Source of the DNA: Tranquillimonas alkanivorans
GTDB taxonomy: Bacteria; Pseudomonadota; Alphaproteobacteria; Rhodobacterales; Rhodobacteraceae
Direction of reading: 5' to 3'
Length of the DNA: 64,000 nt
Assembly (NCBI RefSeq): GCF_900115595.1
Contig: NZ_FOXA01000009.1
Span: 94,599-158,598 of the forward strand
The position numbers and the translations under genes are program-made. The notes below the pieces were generated by a model. It was not told where the DNA came from and did not search any database. It worked only from the letters and a program-made list of their open reading frames with translations. The first letter of the stretch is position 1; the number at the start of each line of letters is the position of its first letter. Positions 31,860 through 40,630 of this stretch are shown piece by piece.

Positions 31860-32300
31860 ACAGGCCGTGTCGATGCGGGCGCTGGCGGCGGAAAAGGGGG
31901 CTCGGCGTCTCCTGCCGGACAGCGGAGGGCGAACCGGACGCCGATCCGACCCGCTGCCGGCAGATCCTGTTCGACCTTCTGGGCAACGCGATCAAGTTCA
32001 CCGAGCGAGGCGAGGTCGGGCTGGTGATCGAGCCCGTGGCGGCCGCGTCCGCTTCAAGGTGAGCGATACCGGCGAAGGCCTCTCGGCCAAGGATCAGGCC
32101 GCAGTATTCGTGGCCTTCCGGCAGGTCGACGGCGCGGACGTGCGCAAGGCGGCGGGCACCGGCCTCGGGCTCGGAGTCGCGCAGCGGCTGGCCGAGGCCC
32201 AGGGCGGACGGATCACGGTCGAAAGCCGCCCCGGCCGGGCAGCACCTTCGCGCGCGACCGGCCTGGGCGGCCCTCCGCCGTCGCCCCGAAAACTGCAACG
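31860..32300 (+). pseudogene. histidine kinase C-terminal remnant with frameshifts
   Basis: Conceptual translation gives an HATPase_c domain split over two reading frames. MRALAAEKGA in one frame is followed by DPTRCRQILFDLLGNAIKFTE (N box) in another, then back to the first as FKVSDTGEGLSAKDQAAVF and TGLGLGVAQRLAEAQGGRIT (G1/G2 boxes). The expected STFA ending lies in yet another frame. At least two frameshifts and no upstream kinase core, so it is a decayed fragment just outside attR. Confidence 0.8.
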
Positions 32301-32365
32301 ATTTCGTAAACAATGGCGCTCCTGGCTGTGCTAGCACTGTCGCGTCAGACGTACGGGAGGCAGGC

Positions 32366-32629
32366 GTGCAGCGGAACAGGCCGATGGCCACGGAGCAGAT
32401 GATCGAGGCGACCCCGGCGCCGGAGGCCGCCCCGGGCGTATTGTTGACGTGCCTGGAGTGCGGCCGGCAGATGGCGCTGCTGAAGCGTCACCTCGACAAG
32501 GCGCACGGCATGACGCCTGCCCAGTACGCCCTGCGCTGGGACCTGACGCACGAGGTGGCGCTGCAATCGCCGTTCTACGCGGCGCACCGCGCCGCCGTCG
32601 TCGGCGCTCCGCCAAGCTGGGGGACCTGA
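32366..32629 (+). CDS. short MucR/Ros-family zinc-finger regulator
   Basis: An 87-residue protein from GTG 32366, with GGGAGG 5 bases upstream. It contains the Ros/MucR zinc finger C-x2-C-x9-H-x4-H in CLECGRQMALLKRHLDKAH, followed by GMTPAQYALRWDL, the conserved MucR segment. Typical MucR proteins are ~140 residues. This one lacks most of the N-terminal oligomerisation region and the C-terminal tail, so it may bind DNA without forming higher-order complexes. Confidence 0.82.
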   Translation: MQRNRPMATEQMIEATPAPEAAPGVLLTCLECGRQMALLKRHLDKAHGMTPAQYALRWDLTHEVALQSPFYAAHRAAVVGAPPSWGT

Positions 32630-32693
32630 TGCGGGCCGGCCTGGTCGAAGCGCGCTTGACCGGGACCGGGTATCGAGATTTCTCCCCATCCTC

Positions 32694-35372
32694 ATGAAGG
32701 TCACCCACGGAATCGTCGCACCGCGTGTCTGGCTGCCGGTCTCGGCCGCGCTTTGGCTCGCCGCCGCGCTGCTCGAGACGCTGACGCCGCTGGGCGTCAC
32801 GCATGGATCGTTGTATCTCTTCCCGCTGATGGCGGTGGCGGCGTCGGGGCAGCGGACCCCGGTCATCGTCGTCGCGGCGCTCAGCGCGGTGGCGACCGCG
32901 GCCGGTTTCCTGGTGCATGAGCATGGCGTGTCCCGCTCGCTCGAGCTCCTGGATCGGGCGATCACCATCACGCTGCTCGGTGCGTTCTCGGTGATGGCGC
33001 TGACGCTTCAGGAGGCGCTGGCGCGCGCCCGGCGCGGCGAGGCGGCCGCGCAACGCTCGATCGAGGCGCTGGCGCGGGCCGAGGCGACGCTGCAGCACGC
33101 CGAGGGCACGGGGCCCATCGGCAGCCTGCACCTCGACCTGGCCAGCGGCGAGTTGCGTTGGTCCGACGGGCTTTTCCGGATCTTCGGCCTGGAGTCGGGC
33201 GGCTGTCTTTCAATGGCAGACGTGACGGCCCGGCTGCACCCGGGGGACCGTGCCGGCTTCGATAATGCCCTGAGCGACGCGCTGGACCGGGGCGAGCGGC
33301 TCGAGCACGAGCACCGGATCGTGCGGGCCGGCGACGGGGCGGTGCGGCGCGTCGCATTGATCGCCGAAAAGGTCGAGGGCGAAGGCGGCGCCTACCTCGC
33401 GGGCGTGGTGCAGGACGTGACCGACCAGAGAGTGCGCGAGAGGCGCCTGCGGCTGCTAAGCTCAGCCGTCGCGATGCTCGACGAGATCGTGCTGATCACC
33501 GAGGCGGACTCCCTCGACAGCCCCGAGGGGCCGCGCATCGTCTACGTCAACGACGCGTTCGAGCGGATCACCGGCTACACGCGCGAGCAGGCTCTGGGAC
33601 AGACGCCGCGCATGCTGCAGGGACCGTGCACCCAGCGCGCCGAACTCGACCGCTTGCGCGCCGCGCTCGAGAAGGCCGAGCCGGTGTCGGTCGAGCTGAT
33701 CAACTACCGCGCCGACGGCGAGGAATACTGGCTCGAGATCTCGGTCTCGCCCGTGCGGGACGAGCGCGGGCGGCTCACGCATTTCGTGGCGGTGCAGCGC
33801 GACGTCACCCGACGCAAGAAAAACCTCGAAGCCCTGCGCGAGGTCGAGGAGCGGTATCGCCTCGTCACCCAGGCGACCAGCGACGTGGTCTGGGACTGGG
33901 ACATGCAGACCGGGGGCATGTGGTACTCCGACAGCGTCCTCGCGATGCTGGGTACGCGGATAGACAGCCTTGACGCCTGGCTCGCCCGGGTTCACCCCGA
34001 CGACCGTGCGCACGTCGAGGCCACCAATGCACGGATGCTCGAAGGCGCGGACACCGTGGTCGAGGACGAGTATCGCCTGCGCCGCGCCGACGGGACCTAT
34101 ATTCGCGTGAAGGACCGCGCCTTCGTGCAGCGCGACGCGGCCGGCCGGCCGCTGCGGATGCTCGGCACCATGCAGGATGTCACCGAGGCCCGGGAGATGG
34201 AGGCGCGCCTGAGCCGGGCCGAAACGCTGCAGGCCGTCGGCACGCTCACCGGGGGCGTGGCCCACGACATCAACAACCTGATGACGGTGGTGCTGGGCAA
34301 CGCGGACCTGCTGGACGAGGAGCTCGAGGCGCAGCCCGGCGCGCGCGCCAAGGTCGACCAGATCGCGGGCGCGGCAGAGCGGGCGGCGGCGCTGACCGGG
34401 CGACTTCTGGCCTTTGCCCGCGAACAGCCACTCGAGCCGCGCTCGGTCGATGTGCCGGCGCTGGTCGAGCAGCTTCTTCCGATCTTGCGTACCTCGTTGC
34501 CCGATTCGGTGTCGCTGCGCGTGCAGGCCCTGCCGGGTCTGCCGCCGGCGCATGTCGATCCCGGTCAGCTCGAGGTCGCGCTGCTCAACCTCGTGGTCAA
34601 CGCTCGTGACGCCATGCCCCGCGGAGGCGTCATCGACATCGGCATCACCTTCGACAGGCCCGACGGCCGCAGCGACCCGCTTGACGGCCGTCCGCTGCCG
34701 GACGAGTGCCTGATCGTCTCGGTCAAGGATCATGGCACCGGCATGACCCCCGAGGTGCTGTCGAAGGCGCTCGACCCGTTCTTCACCACGAAGCCGCCGG
34801 GCGCGGGAACCGGGCTCGGGCTTTCGATGGCCTACGGCTTCGCCAAGCAATCCGGGGGCCATATCGAGCTGTCGTCGACGCCGAGGCAGGGAACGACCGT
34901 ACGCATCTTCCTGCCCGCAGCCTCGGTCCCGGCCATCGCGAGGGCGGCGCGGCCCGATGCCCCGGCGGCCGGCGGCGGCGAGCACGTTCTGCTGGTCGAG
35001 GATGATCGGGACGTGCGCGCGGCGACCGAGCGGCAGCTGGCCGCCCTGGGCTACCGCGTGAGTTCGGCCGAGGACGCGGCCGAGGCGATGGCGGCGCTCG
35101 AGGCGCATCCCGACGTGGCGCTATTGCTGACCGACCTGGTGCTTTCGGGCGGCATGAACGGCCGCGAACTGGCCGAGCGTGCGCGGGAGGAGAATCCCGA
35201 CCTGCGCGTGCTCTACGCCTCGGGCTATGCCGAGGCGCAGGTGCTGGCCCATGACAGGCCGGATCCGCAGGTGCCGCTTCTGCGCAAGCCGTTCCGCCGG
35301 GCGGCGCTGGCCGCGGCAGTGGGCGGTGCGCTGGCCGGTCAGTCGTCTTCGACAGAGACTGTGCGCAAGTAG
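32694..35372 (+). CDS. hybrid sensor histidine kinase with three PAS domains and a receiver
   Basis: An 892-residue protein. Two or three membrane helices lie within residues 10-105, then PAS domains at about 135-250, 255-375 and 385-500. The HisKA phosphoacceptor is His524 in GGVAHDINNLMTVVLGN; HATPase_c carries NLVVNARDAMP, KDHGTGM and GTGLGLSMAYGFA; the C-terminal receiver starts at about 763 with the Asp near 813 (LLLTDLVLSGGMNG). PAS2 resembles LOV domains (YVNDAFERITGYTREQALGQ) but the flavin-cysteine motif reads TPRMLQG, so photochemistry is not expected. It converges on the peroxiredoxin gene with 34 bp overlap. Confidence 0.92.
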   Translation: MKVTHGIVAPRVWLPVSAALWLAAALLETLTPLGVTHGSLYLFPLMAVAASGQRTPVIVVAALSAVATAAGFLVHEHGVSRSLELLDRAITITLLGAFSVMALTLQEALARARRGEAAAQRSIEALARAEATLQHAEGTGPIGSLHLDLASGELRWSDGLFRIFGLESGGCLSMADVTARLHPGDRAGFDNALSDALDRGERLEHEHRIVRAGDGAVRRVALIAEKVEGEGGAYLAGVVQDVTDQRVRERRLRLLSSAVAMLDEIVLITEADSLDSPEGPRIVYVNDAFERITGYTREQALGQTPRMLQGPCTQRAELDRLRAALEKAEPVSVELINYRADGEEYWLEISVSPVRDERGRLTHFVAVQRDVTRRKKNLEALREVEERYRLVTQATSDVVWDWDMQTGGMWYSDSVLAMLGTRIDSLDAWLARVHPDDRAHVEATNARMLEGADTVVEDEYRLRRADGTYIRVKDRAFVQRDAAGRPLRMLGTMQDVTEAREMEARLSRAETLQAVGTLTGGVAHDINNLMTVVLGNADLLDEELEAQPGARAKVDQIAGAAERAAALTGRLLAFAREQPLEPRSVDVPALVEQLLPILRTSLPDSVSLRVQALPGLPPAHVDPGQLEVALLNLVVNARDAMPRGGVIDIGITFDRPDGRSDPLDGRPLPDECLIVSVKDHGTGMTPEVLSKALDPFFTTKPPGAGTGLGLSMAYGFAKQSGGHIELSSTPRQGTTVRIFLPAASVPAIARAARPDAPAAGGGEHVLLVEDDRDVRAATERQLAALGYRVSSAEDAAEAMAALEAHPDVALLLTDLVLSGGMNGRELAERAREENPDLRVLYASGYAEAQVLAHDRPDPQVPLLRKPFRRAALAAAVGGALAGQSSSTETVRK

Positions 35373-36055
35373 TCGCAGAACTTCGTCCAGCGCTCGCCGT
35401 AGAGGAAGCGCGCCCGCGCGTCGCCCACATGCGGCGGCAACAGGCGGTCCTCGCCCCTGTGCCAGTCGCCGCCCGTCGCCACGCCGTGCCGGTCCTGCGT
35501 CTGCAGCGCGTCGATGACGCGCAAGGTCTCGTCCGTGCTGCGCCCGACGAAGTACGGGTATTCGAAGATCATCCGCACCCGCAGCGCCGGGTCGATGATG
35601 ATCGACTTGCGCACCGCGTGATGTCCGCCCTCGTTGGGGTGGATCATCGAGAAGGCGGACGACAGATAGCCGGTTTCGTCCTCGATCAGCGGGAACGGCA
35701 CCTCGATCTCGAACATCCGCTCGATATCCTCGACCCAGCGCCGGTGCGTCTCGGTCGTGTCGCGCGACAGCGCCATCAGCCGCACGCCCCGGGCCGCGAA
35801 CTCGTCCTGCGCCAGCGCGAAGCCCGCGATCTCGGTGGTGCAGACGCTGGTGAAGGCGGCGGGGTGGCTGAACAGCATCACCCAGCTTCCCTCGGCCCAC
35901 CGGTGGAACTCGAGCGGCCCGTGGGTGGAGTGGGCCGAGAAGTTCGGGAAGATGTCGCCGATCCGCGGCACCCACTTGACGTGCTGCATGTAGGCGCGCG
36001 GCAACTGCACCGTCTCGCCGTGGCGGCCGCGTCCCGTGAAGAACTGCATGTTCAT
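35339..36055 (-). CDS. 1-Cys peroxiredoxin (Prx6-like AhpC/TSA family)
   Basis: A 238-residue peroxidase. The active site PAAFTSVCTTE places the peroxidatic cysteine at 72. LSRDTTETHRRWVEDIE and a C-terminal Prx6-type extension (GGDWHRGEDRLLPPHV) follow. Peroxidase and distant Asp/Arg residues look intact. It detoxifies hydrogen or organic peroxides in the cytoplasm. It begins with an unusual extra ~25 residues before the usual Prx6 start (IGDIFPNFSA). Confidence 0.93.
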   Translation of the reverse strand: MNMQFFTGRGRHGETVQLPRAYMQHVKWVPRIGDIFPNFSAHSTHGPLEFHRWAEGSWVMLFSHPAAFTSVCTTEIAGFALAQDEFAARGVRLMALSRDTTETHRRWVEDIERMFEIEVPFPLIEDETGYLSSAFSMIHPNEGGHHAVRKSIIIDPALRVRMIFEYPYFVGRSTDETLRVIDALQTQDRHGVATGGDWHRGEDRLLPPHVGDARARFLYGERWTKFCDYLRTVSVEDD

Positions 36056-36164
36056 GGAACTGTCCTTGTCCGGTGAGGTCGTCTCCGGACCACCGCTACG
36101 CGCGCGGGTGGGACACGTTCGAGGCGAATTCTTGCGAAAACGTTACATTAACACGAAAGCCGAG

Positions 36165-36863
36165 TCAGGCCGTATCAATCACGTAGCCCACGCCGCGCAC
36201 CGTCCGGATCGGGTCGGTCGCGTCGCTCACGCCCAGCTTCTTGCGGATGCGACTGACGATCCCGTCGATCAGCCGGTCGTTGACGGCCCAGCCCTCGCCG
36301 CGCACCCGCTCGACGATCTGGTCGCGCGTGAGCACCTGGCGGCGCGACTCCAGCAGGACCGAGAGCACCTCGAACTCGCTGCGGGTCAATTCGATCTCGG
36401 CGTCGTCGCGGCCGGTCAGTCGCCGCCGGCCGCGGTCGAGCGTCCAGTCGCCGAAGGGCAGGAGGTGTTCGTGCCGGGCCTGGACCCCGCGCCGCTGCTG
36501 CACGCGGCGCAGCACACTTTTCACCCGGGCGCGGAATTCCCGCATCCGAAAGGGCTTGGCCACGTAGTCGTCCGCCCCGCTTTCAAGTCCAAGAACGGTG
36601 TCCAGCTCACCGCTGCGGCCGGTCAGGATGATGATGCCAGCATCGCTTTCAAGCCGGGTGCGGCGGGCCATGGCGATGCCGTCGCCGTCGGGCAGGCCCA
36701 CGTCGATGATGAAAAGCTCCGGCGAAAGCTGGGTCCGCATCACCTCGAACCCGGCGCAGTCGCAGGCCCGGTGCACGACCAGTTCGTCGCGTTCGAGCGT
36801 TGTCGCGAGCAGCGCGGCAACGTCGGCGTCGTCCTCGAGTATCACGACCTGCGGCCTGTCCAT
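36165..36863 (-). CDS. OmpR/PhoB-family response regulator
   Basis: A 232-residue protein from ATG 36863. The receiver carries EDD near residue 10, Asp54 in LFIIDVGLPDGDG, LTGRSG and the conserved Lys in VAKPFRMREF. The winged-helix output domain has ELTRSEFEVLSVLLESRRQV and IRTVRGVGYVIDTA. The cognate kinase is not obvious; the hybrid kinase on the opposite strand is near but not in an operon with it. Confidence 0.93.
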   Translation of the reverse strand: MDRPQVVILEDDADVAALLATTLERDELVVHRACDCAGFEVMRTQLSPELFIIDVGLPDGDGIAMARRTRLESDAGIIILTGRSGELDTVLGLESGADDYVAKPFRMREFRARVKSVLRRVQQRRGVQARHEHLLPFGDWTLDRGRRRLTGRDDAEIELTRSEFEVLSVLLESRRQVLTRDQIVERVRGEGWAVNDRLIDGIVSRIRKKLGVSDATDPIRTVRGVGYVIDTA

Positions 36864-37142
36864 GCTCCGGCTCCGTCGGATTCGCTGCCCCCCGGTGAGG
36901 GGAAGCGCCCTCGTGCCGCAAGCGCGCACCGGCGTCCACCCGAACTCTAGAGATTGTGTACGATGCCGCTGCGGTAGCCGCGGCCGCGGATCGAAGGGCT
37001 TATCAGTTCCCCTGCGGGCGGTCCTCCCGGCGTTACCGCCTGACGCGGAATGTCGTTTCTGCCACCGAAGCGGCGCAAACCGCGCAAACCGACCCGACGC
37101 GCTTCGCTACAACGCGACCATCACGTGCGGAAGGAACACGGC

Positions 37143-38687
37143 ATGGCGGAGCAGGGAACGCGCAGGCGGGCACGGGGCGGCGGCGGCGCGGCGCGCCGGG
37201 CCGAGCGGACGGCCGTGAAGGTCGAGGCGGCGCGCTACATCGAGCGCAACATCCCCAACCTCGAGATCCTGAACGACGAGGCGCTCGAGATCATCGAGGC
37301 CAACGCCGAGACCGTTCTGGCCGAGATCGGCGTCAACTTCGTCGAAAACCCCGAGGCCCTGCGCCGCTGGCGCGAGGCCGGCGCCGAGGTCGAGGGCGAA
37401 CGCGTGCGCATCCCGCGCGGCCTGGCCCGCGAGCTCTGCAAGACAGCGCCCGCCAACTATACCCAGCACGCCCGCAATCCCGAACGGTCGGTCGAGATAG
37501 GAGGGGGGAACCTGGTCCTCGCGCCCGTCTACGGCCCGCCTTTCGTGCGCGGGCACCGCAGCGGGCGGCGGTATGCCACCATCGACGACTTCCGCGACTT
37601 CGTGCGGCTGGGGCAGATGTCGAAATGGCTGCACCACTCGGGCGGCACGGTCTGCGAGCCGACGGACATCCCCGTGAACAAGCGCCACCTCGACATGCTG
37701 CTGGCGCACATGACGCTGTCGGACAAGCCGTTCATGGGCTCGGTGACCGAGCCCAGCCGCGCCCGCGATTCGGTCGAGATGTGCGAGATCCTCTTCGGCA
37801 AGGACTTCGTGCGCGACAACACGGTGATGACCTCGCTGGTCAACATCAACTCGCCGCTTACCTTCGACGCCACGATGATGGGCGCGCTCGAGGTCTATGC
37901 CGCGGCGAACCAGGCCTGCATCCTGTCGCCCTTCATCGTCGGCGGCGCCATGGCGCCCACCACGGTCGCCGGCACGCTGACGCAGGTGACGGCCGAGGTT
38001 CTGGCGGGCGTCGCATATTCCCAGCTCATCCGGCCGGGCGCGCCGGTGATCGCGGGGGCCTTCGTCACCTCGATCGACATGAACTCGGGCGCGCCCACCT
38101 TCGGCACGCCCGAGGCGTCGCAGATCACCTACGGCATGGGCCAGATCGTACGGCGGCTGGGGCTGCCCTATCGCAGCGCCGGGGCGTTCTGCGGCTCGAA
38201 GCTGCCCGACGCGCAGGCGGGCTATGAAAGCGCCAACAGCCTGAACATGGGGCTGCTCGCGGGCGTCAACTTCATGCTCCACGCCTGCGGCTGGCTCGAG
38301 GGCGGGCTGGTCGCGTCGTTCGAGAAGTTCGTGATGGATGCCGACCAGCTGGGTGTGCTGCACCAGATCGCCAAGGGCATCGACCTGAGCGAGAACGGAC
38401 AGGCCATGGACGCCATCCGCGAGGTGGGACCGGGCGGGCATTACCTGGGTTGCGCGCACACGCAGGCCAACTTCCAGAGCGCCTTCTGGCGCAGCCAGGT
38501 GCTGGACTACAAGCCGTTCGAACAGTGGTTCGAGGAAGGCGCGCGCGACACCGCCACGCTTGCCGCCGCGCGGGTCGAGAAGATGCTGGCCGACTACCAG
38601 CAGCCGCCCTTGGACCCGGCGGTGGACGAGGCGCTGACGGCCTATGTGGCCGAGCGCAAGGCCTCGATGAGCGACGCCATCGGTTAG
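37143..38687 (+). CDS. MttB-family (COG5598) methyltransferase without pyrrolysine
   Basis: A 514-residue protein of the trimethylamine:corrinoid methyltransferase superfamily (AVKVEAARYIERNIPNLEIL, PVYGPPFVRGHRSGRRYATI, SGGTVCEPTDIPVNKRHLDM, GGHYLGCAHTQANFQSAFWR). The frame is continuous with no internal TAG, so it is a non-pyrrolysine member; these demethylate quaternary amines such as glycine betaine. No corrinoid protein is encoded nearby. A basic Arg/Ala-rich N-terminal 20 residues precede the domain. Start ATG 37143. Confidence 0.88.
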   Translation: MAEQGTRRRARGGGGAARRAERTAVKVEAARYIERNIPNLEILNDEALEIIEANAETVLAEIGVNFVENPEALRRWREAGAEVEGERVRIPRGLARELCKTAPANYTQHARNPERSVEIGGGNLVLAPVYGPPFVRGHRSGRRYATIDDFRDFVRLGQMSKWLHHSGGTVCEPTDIPVNKRHLDMLLAHMTLSDKPFMGSVTEPSRARDSVEMCEILFGKDFVRDNTVMTSLVNINSPLTFDATMMGALEVYAAANQACILSPFIVGGAMAPTTVAGTLTQVTAEVLAGVAYSQLIRPGAPVIAGAFVTSIDMNSGAPTFGTPEASQITYGMGQIVRRLGLPYRSAGAFCGSKLPDAQAGYESANSLNMGLLAGVNFMLHACGWLEGGLVASFEKFVMDADQLGVLHQIAKGIDLSENGQAMDAIREVGPGGHYLGCAHTQANFQSAFWRSQVLDYKPFEQWFEEGARDTATLAAARVEKMLADYQQPPLDPAVDEALTAYVAERKASMSDAIG

Positions 38688-38962
38688 GCGGCGGCGAGCC
38701 TGCGCGCCTCGGCCATCAGGGCGGCCAGGGTCGCGACGTGGCGGGCGGCGTCGTAGGTGCCGTCGCCCCGGCGGCGGGCGGCGTCGGCGCGGCCTTCCTG
38801 CTCCAGCAGCACGGCCACCGCGCGGGGCGCGGCGTGCGGCGGATCGGCCCGCAGGACCCGGCGCAGATCGCGCCCGCGGTCATAGTCGGCCAGCGCGAAA
38901 CGCGCGGCGCGGACCAGCAGGCGGGGGCGGCGCAGGGTGGTCAGGGCATTGGGCAGCGGCAT
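38684..38962 (-). CDS. DUF6477 family protein
   Basis: A 92-residue protein. The ATG at 38962 is preceded by AAGGAG at 6 bases, which decides this start over an ATG 18 bases upstream. LTTLRRPRLLVRAARFALAD, DLRRVL and a C-terminal AARHVATLAALMAEARRL are typical of this small Rhodobacterales family. The stop overlaps the MttB stop region by 4 bp (convergent). No function known. Confidence 0.8.
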   Translation of the reverse strand: MPLPNALTTLRRPRLLVRAARFALADYDRGRDLRRVLRADPPHAAPRAVAVLLEQEGRADAARRRGDGTYDAARHVATLAALMAEARRLAAA

Positions 38963-39094
38963 GGGGAACTCCTTGGTCATCCGGCTGCATCATGGATCGC
39001 CCTTGGATTGCGTTGCGCGAAGTGGCCCTTCTGCGCACGGTGCCGTATCAGCGCCTTCATCTTTGCCATGTGGAATGGTTCCCGCTCCGTCGCG

Positions 39095-39109
39095 TTAACG
39101 AACTGCTAA
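39095..39109. promoter_or_regulatory. candidate CtrA-type site (one mismatch)
   Basis: TTAA-N7-CTAA lies 63 bp upstream of the DUF6456 gene start, in the divergent region shared with DUF6477. The consensus is TTAA-N7-TTAA. Not verified. Confidence 0.3.
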
Positions 39110-39172
39110 TGGACTCGCCGGATGGTTGATCCGAGAGGAGGTCGCGACGGGGCGCGCAAAGGGGGGACGACG

Positions 39173-40210
39173 ATGACGAACCGTATGCCGCAGGACGGTC
39201 TGCCGGAGTGGTTGCCGCAGGCGGCCCGGATCTACCTGGCCCATGTGGACGGGGGGCAGTCGTGCCGGGCGCTGGCGCGCCGGGCGGACTGCCACGCCTC
39301 GACGATCCTGCGGCAGGTGCGCCGGATCGAGGCCCGTCGCGACGATCCGCTGATCGACCACGCCCTGCGCCGACTCGAGCGCCGGGCCCATCAAGGGACC
39401 ACCGCCATGACCGACATCGCCGCCGACATCGACAGCCCCGATTTGGACCGCGAGGCGCTGCGCATCCTGCGCCGCCTGGCCGAGCCCGACGCCTGCCTCG
39501 CCGTTGCGCCGGGGATGGAGAACGCGGTCGTCGTGCGCGAGCCGAAAGGCGGCGAGACGCTGCGCACGGCAGTCGTGGCGCGCTCGGTGGCCGAGGCGAT
39601 GGCGCTGCGCAACTGGATCGCGGCGCGCGGCCGGGGCAGGGTGGCGCGCTATCGCCTGACATCCGCGGGGCGCGCCGCGCTCAAGCGCGCCATGGCCGGG
39701 AAGGGCGAGGCGCCCTTCGCCGCGCAGCACCGCGACATGGTCGAGCGCGGACCGAGGACGAAGCGCATTCGTTGCAACATGGCCGAGAGCCCCCTTGTGG
39801 GCCTGTCGCGCCGCAAGGACCGCGACGGACGGCCATTCCTGGCCGCGGAACTCGTGCGTGCGGGCGAGCGTCTGCGCGAGGATTTCGAGCTGGCGCAGAT
39901 GGGCCCGCGCGTCACCCAGAACTGGGAAAGGTTCCTGACCGCCGGCACCGACGGCGGCCCTGCGGCCGCGCGCGACGGTGGAGGGTCGGAGGCTGCCCGC
40001 ACCCGCGTCAACGCCGCGCTCACGGACCTCGGGCCGGGGCTGGGCGACGTGGTGCTGCGGGCCTGCTGTTTCCTGGAGGGGATGGAGGCCATCGAGAAGC
40101 GCATGGGCTGGGCCGCCCGCTCCGGCAAGATCGTGCTGCGCATCGGGCTGGAGCGCCTGCTGCGCCATTACGACGAACGGCACGGAGGGCATCCGCCGCT
40201 GGTGGGGTGA
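39173..40210 (+). CDS. DUF6456 domain protein with N-terminal HTH
   Basis: A 345-residue protein. The ATG at 39173 has an AAAGGGGGG ribosome site; a start 17 codons upstream lacks one. Residues 5-60 form a helix-turn-helix (ARIYLAHVDGGQSCRALARR, DCHASTILRQVRRIE). The C-terminal DUF6456 region carries ESPLVGLSRRKDRDGRPFLA, ERLREDFELAQMGPRVTQNW and VVLRACCFLEGMEAIEKRMG. This Rhodobacterales family looks like a DNA-binding regulator; its targets are not known to me. Confidence 0.82.
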   Translation: MTNRMPQDGLPEWLPQAARIYLAHVDGGQSCRALARRADCHASTILRQVRRIEARRDDPLIDHALRRLERRAHQGTTAMTDIAADIDSPDLDREALRILRRLAEPDACLAVAPGMENAVVVREPKGGETLRTAVVARSVAEAMALRNWIAARGRGRVARYRLTSAGRAALKRAMAGKGEAPFAAQHRDMVERGPRTKRIRCNMAESPLVGLSRRKDRDGRPFLAAELVRAGERLREDFELAQMGPRVTQNWERFLTAGTDGGPAAARDGGGSEAARTRVNAALTDLGPGLGDVVLRACCFLEGMEAIEKRMGWAARSGKIVLRIGLERLLRHYDERHGGHPPLVG

Positions 40211-40630
40211 GGGGGCTGGCGGAGGCGCAGCGCCGGCGGTGCTGTGCGGTGGTATCCCGGAATTCCGCGCTGCGCCCGGGTAGGTGGGCGTCTACAGCCT
40301 TAAGCCGTGACCACGGCCCGAGGCTGCTTGGGAAGCAGGCCGCGAAGAGCCCTTCGCGCCCGGACTCAAGCCTAATGCGCCGGGCGAGCGCGTGCCCGTC
40401 CCGGCGGGCTGGCGCTTTGGTCGTCCGCAGCGCACTCCTCGCATCACGGATGTATCTGGCCACCATAAAGCGCGCCGTCCCGCCGTGCTCAGCGGCGTGC
40501 GTCGAGATGGCCGGTCGTCGGCCGTTACGCGGCTCAGCGGTCGCCGTCGCGGCGGCCCCCAGGGGCAGGCGCGCGTCCGGCTTCCGTCGTGCTCAGCGGC
40601 GCGCGTCGCAAGCGCCGTCCATCACCCGCA
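40211..40630. other. 420-bp intergenic region with imperfect short repeats, no gene seen
   Basis: Between the DUF6456 gene and the hydantoinase. No frame with family-like sequence. The 20-mer GTGCTCAGCGGCG-T/C-GCGTCG occurs at 40485 and 40589 with one mismatch, and GCTCAGCGG occurs a third time near 40528. GCATCACGG also recurs at 40441 and 40628, which suggests an old local duplication or a remnant of a repeated element. Confidence 0.4.

Noticed and set aside
37143..38687. Pyrrolysine-containing MttB
   Set aside because: No in-frame TAG codon interrupts the gene.
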